Assembly (NCBI RefSeq): GCF_001270745.1 | Contig: NZ_KQ434753.1 | Location: 403,155-467,154, forward strand | Direction: 5' to 3' | From: Jiangella muralis | Lineage (GTDB): Bacteria > Actinomycetota > Actinomycetes > Jiangellales > Jiangellaceae | Length of the DNA stretch: 64,000 nucleotides | Shown here: positions 37,445 through 44,788 of the stretch, one piece after another | Layout: each line of letters starts with the position of its first letter | Position numbering within the stretch: position 1 is the stretch's first letter | The notes under the pieces: model-generated | What the model saw: the letters and a program-made list of their open reading frames with translations, nothing else | Database searches by the model: none | Told to the model about the DNA's origin: nothing | Program-made: the position numbers and the translations under genes

Positions 37445-37610
37445 CAAGGGTGTGTCTCCCAGGTCCGTGGCCTACTGCGCGACCCCCAGGCGGCGCCTCG
37501 CTGCGTTCTCGTCAGTCGCCATAGGCACCGCTATGTCTCCTTCCTCGGCCTTGCGAGGCATCCACCTGGACGCCGCTCGCTACGGCCGAGACCTGGGAGA
37601 CACACCCTTG
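37445..37610. repeat. 166-bp palindromic element with perfect 21-bp terminal inverted repeats
   Basis: 37445-37465 and 37590-37610 are exact reverse complements (core GTGTCTCCCAGGTC). The interior also pairs imperfectly (GGCC/GGCC, CCAGG/CCTGG, CCTCGC/GCGAGG) down to a central CATAG-CTATG stem at 37519-37534, so the whole unit can fold as one long cruciform. It contains no reading frame of note and lies between convergent genes. It looks like a MITE- or REP-type mobile palindrome, possibly acting also as a terminator; no flanking target duplication is obvious. Confidence 0.7.
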
Positions 37611-37615
37611 CTGTA

Positions 37616-37663
37616 CCCGGCGATGGGGGCCTTGGGAGGGACAACTGACACCCCATCGCCGGG
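37616..37663. terminator. Hairpin between DUF3352 and subtilase genes
   Basis: 13-bp perfect stem (37616-37628 with 37651-37663) and a 22-base loop, ending 15 bases before the subtilase stop codon on the minus strand. Likely terminator for one or both genes. Confidence 0.65.
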
Positions 37664-37677
37664 CACGGTCGTGACGG

Positions 37678-40600
37678 CTAGCCGGCCGCGTCGACCCGCC
37701 AGCCGCGGTCGATCTGCTGGCTGACGGTGTTGCCGGCGGCGTCGGCGACGGTCACCCGCAGCGACGCCAGGCCGCCGGCCGCGGCCGGGACGGTCGCCAC
37801 CAGCGTCCCGTCGCCCGACGGGGTCACGGGGGCCGGCTGCCAGCTGGCGCCGTCGTCGAAGGACACCTCGGCGGTCGCGGTGAACTCGCCCGGGCCATCG
37901 GCGCCCGCCGGGTAGGACGGACGCAGCTCCACCGGGTAGGACACGCCGGCCGGGACCTCGTTGTACAGGCCCGCCTCCAGCCCGTAGTCCAGCTGGATCA
38001 GCGGCAGCACCTCCCGCAGTTCCGACGGCCGCTCGGACCGGAAACCCCACGTCGTCAGCGTGTGCGTCCACAGGTCGGAGAAGTTGCCCCCTCCGGCGGT
38101 CGTCTCCAGTGACAACTCGAAGTCCGCCGCCGCCCCGGGCACGGTGAACTGCGCTTCCGACCAGCCGGCCCGCCCGACCTCGACACCGTCGCGGCGCAGC
38201 ACCAGCTCCGTCTCGTCGCCGAACTGCTGCTGGTTGAAGCCGTACGTCGACGGGCCGTAGAGGTACTGCGGCATCGACACCCGGATCGCGTCGCGGAACC
38301 GCGCGGCCGGCATGCCGTACTCCTCCGACCCGGTCAGCGCCGGCGTGCCGGGCGCCACGAGCGGGCCCCACCAGACCTGCTCGGTGCTGCTGCCCGCGGT
38401 GTACGGCCGGATGCCCGACCACGTCCAGTACACGTTGAGGAACTCCGGGTGCGGCTGGGCGAACCGCTGCCACTCGACGCCGTCGGCGCTCAGGTACTCG
38501 GTGCGGTGCACCGGCCCGTTGCGCATGATGCCCATGGCCGACCCGAGACTGGCGGTGCCGGTGACCGGGACCCACGCCTCGCGCCGGCCCATCTCCGCCG
38601 ACGCCTGCCGGTACTCGGACTCGACGGTGGCGAGGTCGTCGTGGTCGACCTCGTAGCTGCCGCCGTCGGGCACTCCGTCCTCGACGAACGCGAGCTGGTA
38701 GCTGTACTCGGCGTCGCGGCGGCCGGTGACGTCGAGCTCCAGCCCCGGGGTCGCCGCCATGGCGGCACGCAGCTGCTCGCCCACCGGCCGCTCGATGACG
38801 TACGCGGGCAGTGGCGCGTTCCAGAACGACGGCGCCCACGGTCCGGGGCCGGTGTCGGCCACCAGCAGGAACGCCGCGCCGGCCGTGGCGGCCAGCTGCA
38901 GCTGCTCCTGCATCGCCGCGCTGCCGCCCCGCCGGGTGACCAGCGCGATCGCCCCGGCAACGTCGACGGCGGCGAACTCAGCTGCGGTGCCGGTGCCGGC
39001 GTCGACCACCGGCAGCGGGCCGGAGCCGGCGTAGGCGGCCGGCGCGGTGGCCGGGACCGGCGCCGGCAGCAGCCGCTCGCCGTCGGCGCTCAGCTCGAGC
39101 GCCGGCTGGGTGAGCAGCCACGTCGTCGACACCTCGAACGTGCCGGTGCGGGCCGGCCCGCTCTCGAACGTGTACAGGTCGGTGCCGAGATACCCCTGTC
39201 CGGCGGTCATACGGATCGACTGCTCGCCGGCCTGACGCGCCCAGACGACGTCGAACCCGTCCACGCCGGCCTCGCGCGGCGTCGCCACCTCCAGCGGCTC
39301 GGCGTCGCGCGCGTCGTAGGCCAGCGCCACATCGGCGCCGATGTGCAGGTCGGGCTCGGCGGCGAGTGCGAGGCTGGTCTTGATGAGGTCGGGGCCGGGG
39401 GTCTCGACGGTGGTGACGACGGTGTAGTCGCCTTCGGGCACCTCGACGGTGGCGGTGCCCGTGGTCCGTGGCGTGAACACCCGCTTCCACTCGCCGGTCT
39501 CGATGTTCCAGAGGTCGACCGGGCCGTGGGCGGGTGCGCCGTTGCGGTCCACCGCGCTCACCGTGACGGTGTGCACCGGACGCTCGATGGTGAACGTCGT
39601 GACGCTGTGGACGGCGCTGTCGCGGTCGCGCGGGTCCTGCGCGACGATGCGGCCGGTGTAGGTGCCGCCGGTGCTGGCCTCGGCGGACACCTCGACCCGG
39701 GTGCTGGCGCTGCCGCCCGGCGGGATGGAGAGGACGGGGTTGCGCACCCGCATGGCGGGCCGGCTCGGGTCCGACCCGCCCGGCCGGGTGACGTCGGCGC
39801 TGACGCGCAGCGTGACGCGTCGGTCGGTCGGGTTGTGGTAGGTCAGCGTGCGGCTGACGACCGGCGCGTCCATCGCCAGCTGCCCGAAGTCGACGACGCC
39901 CTGGTCGACGGTGATGGACTCGCTCACCGCGGCGGCGACGTCGATCCGGCCGGCGCCCTGGAACGTCAGGCTCTCGTCCAGCGGCGTGCTCGACGTGATC
40001 AGCCGCTGCTTGAGTTGCTCGTCGGTCCAGTCCGGGTGGCTCTGGGCCAGGATCGCGGCCGCGCCGGCGACGTGCGGCGTCGCCATCGAGGTGCCGTTCA
40101 GCGAGGTGTAGTGCCCGTCCAGCAGGTTGCCCAGCGCCGTCCCGGCCGCCCGCGCCGCGACGATGCCGACGCCGGGCGCGACCACCTCGGGCTTGACCGC
40201 GCCGTCGCCGAGCCGCGGGCCCCGCGACGAGAATCCCGCCGCCTGGTCCTGCTTGTCGACGGCGCCGACGGTGAGCGCGGACGTCGCGGCGCCGGGCGAG
40301 CCGACGGTGCTCTCGCCCGGGCCCGCGTTGCCGGCCGCGATGACGAACAGCGCGTCCGACTCGGCGCTGAGCCGGTCGACGGCCTGGCTCATCGGATCGG
40401 TGCCGTCGCTGGCGCCGTCGGTGCCCAGGCTCATGCTGACGATGTCGGCGCCCTGCGCGACCGCCCACTCCATGCCGGCGATGATCCAGTCCTCGTAACC
40501 GGAGCCGGTGTTGTCCAGCACCTTGCCGATCAGCAGGTCGGCGCCCGGCGCCACGCCGACATGTGTGCCGCCGGACGCGGCGCCGGTCCCGGCCACCGTC

Positions 40601-41430
40601 GCCGCGACGTGCGTGCCGTGACCCTGGCCGTCGACCGCGATCTGGCCCTCGGGGTCGGCGTCCTCGGTGAAGTTGCTGGCGCCGGTGACCTGGCCGGCGA
40701 GGTCCGGGTGGGTGGGGTCCCAGCCGGTGTCGAGGACGGCGACGGTGCTGCCGGTTCCGTCCAGCCCCTGCTCCCACGCCTCCGGCGCGCCGATCTGCGG
40801 CACCGACTCGGCCAGCGTCGCCTCGACCCGGCCGTTCAGCCAGACCCGCCCGACCGCGCCGGACACGACGTCGTCCCAGACCGAGCGCACGTCGTCCTTC
40901 GCCGCCGACACCGACAGCGCGCCGATGCTGGGCAGCTCCCGCTCGGCCCGGGTGCCCGAGGGAGCCTCGGGCACGCTGCGTATCCCGGGGCCGTCGGGCG
41001 CGGACACCAGCAGCGGCAGGTCGGTGCGGGCGGCGTCGTGGTAGCCGGCGCCGGCCAGGTAGGTGAGGTCGAACAGCCGCTCGTCCAGCACGCCGGACTG
41101 CACGTACGGGACCGCCTCGTCCGGCAGCGCCAGCACGTGGCCGTCGCGCTCGGCGAACGCCGGCGGCTCGGCGCCGGGCGACGTCTCCGACCACGCCGCC
41201 TGCCGTCCGTCCGGCGCGACGTGCAACGTCACGACGTCGCCGGTGAGCAGCGTCAGCTGGTACGTGTGCCCGGTCGCGGCCGAGCCGGTGGCGGGGGTCG
41301 CCGTTGCCGCGCCGCCCGCGGGCCCGGCGGCGGGCGCCGTCGCACCGGAGCCGAGCAGCAGGGCTGCGGCCACGGCCGGGACGAGCAACCGGGCGCGAGT
41401 GCGGCGCCAGGACAGGATGGTGCGGGGCAT
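37678..41430 (-). CDS. Secreted S8 subtilase with PA-like insert and fused C-terminal beta domain (cassette A)
   Basis: 1250 residues. Signal peptide (about 1-36), an N-terminal region (TYQLTLLTGDVVTLHVAPDG) shared with cassette B, then the catalytic domain: Asp in VAVLDTGWDPTHPDL (about 235), His in GQGHGTHVAATV (about 271), oxyanion Asn in VIAAGNAGP, Ser in LNGTSMATPHVAG (about 460). Beta domains follow, including a PA-like one (PVVDAGTGTAAEFAAVDVAGAIALV). The last 150 residues or so (DFELSLETTAG to the end) are homologous to the separate lipoprotein of cassette B. An extracellular protease; substrate unknown. ATG 41430 gives the signal peptide and has GAGG upstream. Confidence 0.93.
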   Translation of the reverse strand: MPRTILSWRRTRARLLVPAVAAALLLGSGATAPAAGPAGGAATATPATGSAATGHTYQLTLLTGDVVTLHVAPDGRQAAWSETSPGAEPPAFAERDGHVLALPDEAVPYVQSGVLDERLFDLTYLAGAGYHDAARTDLPLLVSAPDGPGIRSVPEAPSGTRAERELPSIGALSVSAAKDDVRSVWDDVVSGAVGRVWLNGRVEATLAESVPQIGAPEAWEQGLDGTGSTVAVLDTGWDPTHPDLAGQVTGASNFTEDADPEGQIAVDGQGHGTHVAATVAGTGAASGGTHVGVAPGADLLIGKVLDNTGSGYEDWIIAGMEWAVAQGADIVSMSLGTDGASDGTDPMSQAVDRLSAESDALFVIAAGNAGPGESTVGSPGAATSALTVGAVDKQDQAAGFSSRGPRLGDGAVKPEVVAPGVGIVAARAAGTALGNLLDGHYTSLNGTSMATPHVAGAAAILAQSHPDWTDEQLKQRLITSSTPLDESLTFQGAGRIDVAAAVSESITVDQGVVDFGQLAMDAPVVSRTLTYHNPTDRRVTLRVSADVTRPGGSDPSRPAMRVRNPVLSIPPGGSASTRVEVSAEASTGGTYTGRIVAQDPRDRDSAVHSVTTFTIERPVHTVTVSAVDRNGAPAHGPVDLWNIETGEWKRVFTPRTTGTATVEVPEGDYTVVTTVETPGPDLIKTSLALAAEPDLHIGADVALAYDARDAEPLEVATPREAGVDGFDVVWARQAGEQSIRMTAGQGYLGTDLYTFESGPARTGTFEVSTTWLLTQPALELSADGERLLPAPVPATAPAAYAGSGPLPVVDAGTGTAAEFAAVDVAGAIALVTRRGGSAAMQEQLQLAATAGAAFLLVADTGPGPWAPSFWNAPLPAYVIERPVGEQLRAAMAATPGLELDVTGRRDAEYSYQLAFVEDGVPDGGSYEVDHDDLATVESEYRQASAEMGRREAWVPVTGTASLGSAMGIMRNGPVHRTEYLSADGVEWQRFAQPHPEFLNVYWTWSGIRPYTAGSSTEQVWWGPLVAPGTPALTGSEEYGMPAARFRDAIRVSMPQYLYGPSTYGFNQQQFGDETELVLRRDGVEVGRAGWSEAQFTVPGAAADFELSLETTAGGGNFSDLWTHTLTTWGFRSERPSELREVLPLIQLDYGLEAGLYNEVPAGVSYPVELRPSYPAGADGPGEFTATAEVSFDDGASWQPAPVTPSGDGTLVATVPAAAGGLASLRVTVADAAGNTVSQQIDRGWRVDAAG

Positions 41431-41550
41431 GGGACCTCGTCTCCTCGGGCCGCGGCCCCGCCGCCCGACGGGGGTTGGCGGGCGGCGGGGTAATCCGCGG
41501 CGGGGGATCACCGTGTGCCCACCGTTCCGTACCGCGCCGTCCGTTGCGAT

Positions 41551-41565
41551 TGGGCGAATCACCCA
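41551..41565. promoter_or_regulatory. TGGG-N7-CCCA palindrome, upstream copy for subtilase A
   Basis: TGGGCGAATCACCCA, an imperfect 15-bp dyad, lies 121 bases before the subtilase start and just after the small-peptide gene. The same form recurs at 41722-41736. Possible binding site for the cassette's LuxR-type regulator. Confidence 0.4.
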
Positions 41566-41586
41566 TTTATGTCCGGCGCGGAACCG

Positions 41587-41685
41587 TCAGAGCGGTTCCC
41601 AGCGCTCGCCGTCGGCGGGCTCCGGCTCGTCGGCGGGCACGTCGTCGTCGGTGTCGTCGGGGTCGGGCGGGTCGCTCACGTGCAT
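41587..41685 (-). CDS. Small acidic peptide ending in WEPL (cassette A)
   Basis: 32 residues, about half Asp, Pro or Glu (MHVSDPPDPDDTDDDVPADE...), ending in GERWEPL. Not recognised as a known family. It lies between the LuxR-type regulator and the subtilase, the same place as the 40-residue peptide ending in GYEPL in cassette B; the matching C-termini and positions are the argument for a real gene. An upstream GTG at 41703, preceded by GCGGA, would add six residues (VSDRDL) and may be the true start, since the ATG has no ribosome site. No signal peptide. Function unknown. Confidence 0.5.
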   Translation of the reverse strand: MHVSDPPDPDDTDDDVPADEPEPADGERWEPL

Positions 41686-41721
41686 GAGGTCACGGTCGGA
41701 CACTCCGCAGCCGTTCGCGAG

Positions 41722-41736
41722 TGGGGAGATCACCCA
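41722..41736. promoter_or_regulatory. Second TGGG-N7-CCCA palindrome at the end of the LuxR gene
   Basis: TGGGGAGATCACCCA overlaps the regulator's stop codon and lies about 20-50 bases before the small-peptide start, a position suited to control of peptide and subtilase. Same spacing as the copy at 41551-41565. Confidence 0.4.
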
Positions 41737-44606
41737 TTCTTCTCGGCGACGGCGACCGCGAGCGCCGTCCGCGACGCGACGCCGAGCTTGCGCATGGCCG
41801 CGCTCAGGTGGCGGTCGACGGTGCGCGGCGAGAGGAACAGCGCCTCGGCGACCTGCCGGTTGGTGAGGCCCTGCGCGACCAGCCCGGCGACCTCGGCCTC
41901 GCGCGGCGACAGCTGGTCGCCGTAGCCGCGCCGGCCGCCGCGCCAGGCCCGGGCGACCTCGACGCCGTTGCCGCGCAGCACCTGGGCGACGCGGTCGGCG
42001 TCCCAGCGGGCGCCGAGGTCGAGCAGCCGCAGCTGCACCGTCGCCAGCAGGTCCAGCGCGGCGGCGCCCGGCAGCAGCACCAGCGCCTGCCGCTCCAGCG
42101 CGAGCAGCTCCTGATAGGGACGGGGCAGCGCGGCCCACGCCGCGGCGGCCACCCCGAACAGCTCCGCGGCGGCGGCGCCGGAGCCGGCCACGATGCCCCG
42201 GCAGACCAGCAGCGCCGCCTGCGGGGCCGGCGCCGCGCGGTCGCCCAGCCCGGCCGCGAACAGGTCGGTCAGCTCGCGCGCGTCGTCCGCCCGCCCGGCC
42301 CGCACCAGCGCGTCGACGTGCGCCGGCGCCAGCTCGGTGGCCCACAGCCAGATCCCCTTGCGCACGACCATCGCCATCGCCGGCTCGGTGACCCGCAGCG
42401 CGTCCGCGACGGCGTCGTCGGCGAGGAGGAGCCGGCCCAGCGCACCGGCCGGCCCCGTTTGCACGTCGACCAGCCCGCGCCGCACCGCCTCGGCGACGAC
42501 CACCCGGAACTGGTCGGCGGCGTCGTCGCGGCGACCGCCGGCGAGGTCGAGCAGGCCGAGGATCATCCGCGCCTCGAGCAGCGCCTCCGGCAGCGTGTCG
42601 GCGGACCCGGCCAGCTCGGTGACCCGCGCCGACAGCCCGTCCCAGGCGCCGCCGTGCCAGTCCAGGTTGGCCCGGGTGATCAGAGCCGAGTTCACCAGCC
42701 GCTGGTAGCCGGTCGCGGCAAGGAGGTCGACGGCGCCGTCCAGCTGCCGCCCGGCGACCGCGTCGCGGCCCCAGCCGATCGCGGTGTGCCCGACGTTCAT
42801 CCGGCAGCGGCCCAGCTGGCGGCGGTCGAACAGGCTGTCCGCCGCGGCGGCGTCGATCTCCTCGGCGGCGGCCCAGCCGGCCGCTTCGCCCATCATCAGC
42901 AGCGCGCTGGCACGGTCGACCGCGAGCCACGTCTGCTCCTCCGCCGGGACCTGCGGGAACAGCGCCGTCGCGCGGTCCAGCCAGTCGCGGTGCCGGGTGA
43001 CCGGCCAGACCTGCCCGCGCGGATGCGACAACGAGATCATCGCCCGCACGGCCAGCTCCGGGCGGCCGGCCAGTTCGCCGGCGGCGGTCTCGACGTGCTC
43101 GATGCCGGTGTCGAAGTCGCCGAGCTGCAGCCAGAGCCGCCCGAGCAGCAGCCGGATCTCGCCGCGGCGGTCGGCCGGCAACTCCGGGCGGTCCAGCGCG
43201 GCGGCCAGCGTCGTGGCGACCACCACGGCCAGCTCGCCGAGCGCCGCGACGCCCCAGGTGGCGGCCTGGCCCAGCTTGTGCGCCAGCCGGGCCTCCCGGT
43301 CCGGCGGATGCGCGGCGGCAGTGAGCAGGTCGTTCAGTAGGACGACGGCGGCGCGGTCCTCGCCGGCCTCCAGCGCGACGTCGGCGGCGGCCTCGGCGTG
43401 CCGGCTCCACGCGGCGACGTCGCCGGCCTCACGGAAGTGCCGGCTCAGCCGCAGCACCGGCGGCGTCGGCAGCTCCTGCAACGCGGCGGCGGCCTGGCCG
43501 TGCAGCAGCCGCCGCTCGGACACCGGCAGCGCCTCCTCCATCGCCCGCGACGCCAGCACGTGCCGGCCGACGAACCGGCCCGGCGACGCCTCACGCAGCA
43601 GCCCCGACGTCAGCGCGGCGGCCAGCCCCGGCCGCGCGTCGTCCTCGTCCAGGCCGGCGACCCGCGCCAGCAGGACGCCGTCGGCCGGCTCGGCCAGGAC
43701 GGCCGCGGCCTCCAGGATTCGGCGCGCGGCCGGCGGCAGCCGGTCGACCCGTTCCAGCACCGAGTCGCGCACCGTCGGCGGCACCTGCAGGTCGTCGACG
43801 GCGCGCCGGGACCACTCGCCGCCGCGGCGGACGATGTCGCCGCGTTCACGCAGCAGCGACAGGCTCTCCTCCAGCGCCAGCGGCACGCCCGCGGTGCGGC
43901 GGTGCAGGAACGAGACGAACTCCGCCGAGACGTCGTCGGTGGCGAACATCGACGCGACCAGCGCGGTCGTCTCGCCGACCGTCAGCGGCTCCAGCGCCAG
44001 CTCCAGGCGGCGCAGCCCGGCCGGCGGGCGCGCCGTCAACCGCAGCAGCGGCGACGCGGCCGGGACGTCGGTGCCGCGGTACGTCACGACCAGGCTGAGG
44101 TCGTGCGCCGTCGCCGCGACCAGCAGCGGCAGGAACTCCAGCGTCGCGGCGTCGGCCCAGTGCGCGTCCTCCAGCACCAGTACTTCGACGCCGGACCGCT
44201 CGACCAGCTCGGCCAGCGCACGGAACAGCCGGTGCCGGGTGGAGCTGGGGTCCGCCAGCGGCTCCAGCGCGGGCGGCAGGTGCTCGGCCCACTCCGGGAA
44301 CAGCGGCCGCAGCGCCCCCGCCAGCGGGCTGAGCCGCACCCCGTCGACCGGCAGCCGGTGCAGCGCGTCGACCAGCGGCCCCAGCGGGAACGGCTCGGCC
44401 AGCGGCGGGCAGGCCGCCACCAGCGTCGTCGCGGGATCCAGCGAACCCAACGCTTCCTGCACCAGGCGGGTCTTGCCGATGCCGGCCTCGCCCTCGACCA
44501 GCGCGAACACCGGCTCGCGCGGCGCGGCGAGCGCGGACGTGAGTGCGGACAGCTCGCGCTCGCGCCCGACGAACGCCGTCCCCGGCACCGCGTGCTGGCG
44601 GTCCAC
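41730..44606 (-). CDS. Large LuxR-family ATPase regulator (LAL/STAND-type), cassette A
   Basis: 958 residues. AAA/STAND ATPase at about 15-300 with Walker A VEGEAGIGKTRLVQ and Walker B VLVLEDAHWAD, a long helical TPR-like middle, and a C-terminal LuxR helix-turn-helix (LSPREAEVAGLVAQGLTNRQVAEALFLSPRTVDRHLSAAMRKLG). Such regulators bind ATP and a ligand, then activate transcription. It is collinear with the cassette B regulator over its whole length. The GTG at 44606 has GGGAGG five bases upstream and gives VDRQ, matching VDQP at the start of the paralogue; the frame open to 44753 would overlap the divergent promoter. Confidence 0.93.
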   Translation of the reverse strand: MDRQHAVPGTAFVGRERELSALTSALAAPREPVFALVEGEAGIGKTRLVQEALGSLDPATTLVAACPPLAEPFPLGPLVDALHRLPVDGVRLSPLAGALRPLFPEWAEHLPPALEPLADPSSTRHRLFRALAELVERSGVEVLVLEDAHWADAATLEFLPLLVAATAHDLSLVVTYRGTDVPAASPLLRLTARPPAGLRRLELALEPLTVGETTALVASMFATDDVSAEFVSFLHRRTAGVPLALEESLSLLRERGDIVRRGGEWSRRAVDDLQVPPTVRDSVLERVDRLPPAARRILEAAAVLAEPADGVLLARVAGLDEDDARPGLAAALTSGLLREASPGRFVGRHVLASRAMEEALPVSERRLLHGQAAAALQELPTPPVLRLSRHFREAGDVAAWSRHAEAAADVALEAGEDRAAVVLLNDLLTAAAHPPDREARLAHKLGQAATWGVAALGELAVVVATTLAAALDRPELPADRRGEIRLLLGRLWLQLGDFDTGIEHVETAAGELAGRPELAVRAMISLSHPRGQVWPVTRHRDWLDRATALFPQVPAEEQTWLAVDRASALLMMGEAAGWAAAEEIDAAAADSLFDRRQLGRCRMNVGHTAIGWGRDAVAGRQLDGAVDLLAATGYQRLVNSALITRANLDWHGGAWDGLSARVTELAGSADTLPEALLEARMILGLLDLAGGRRDDAADQFRVVVAEAVRRGLVDVQTGPAGALGRLLLADDAVADALRVTEPAMAMVVRKGIWLWATELAPAHVDALVRAGRADDARELTDLFAAGLGDRAAPAPQAALLVCRGIVAGSGAAAAELFGVAAAAWAALPRPYQELLALERQALVLLPGAAALDLLATVQLRLLDLGARWDADRVAQVLRGNGVEVARAWRGGRRGYGDQLSPREAEVAGLVAQGLTNRQVAEALFLSPRTVDRHLSAAMRKLGVASRTALAVAVAEKNG

Positions 44607-44788
44607 CCACACCTCCCGTCGCGCCGCAGGAACGTCGTCGCCGGCCGGTCCGCCCCGCCGAGGTCGGCAATCAGCCAGCCTAGAGCAGCGGCAGCCGCGC
44701 CTGTTGACCGGTTCGGTAGGCTCCTGTGACCCACCAGCGTCACACGTCGTCACGCACCGCTGCCCCCGGTGCGGCGAGGGGGTGCATC
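44607..44788. promoter_or_regulatory. Shared divergent promoter region of the two cassettes
   Basis: 182 bases with no gene. The hexamer TAGGCT appears on both strands (44677-44682 read on minus, 44717-44722 on plus), each a plausible -10 for the regulator on its side. TGTGAC-N8-GTCACA (44725-44744) sits where plus-strand transcription would begin and may be an operator. Confidence 0.45.

Noticed and set aside
41587-43410. 607-residue minus-strand frame covering the regulator's 3' half
   Set aside because: It is an alternative frame of the LuxR-type regulator gene. Only its last 32-38 codons, beyond the regulator stop, are proposed as a real peptide gene.
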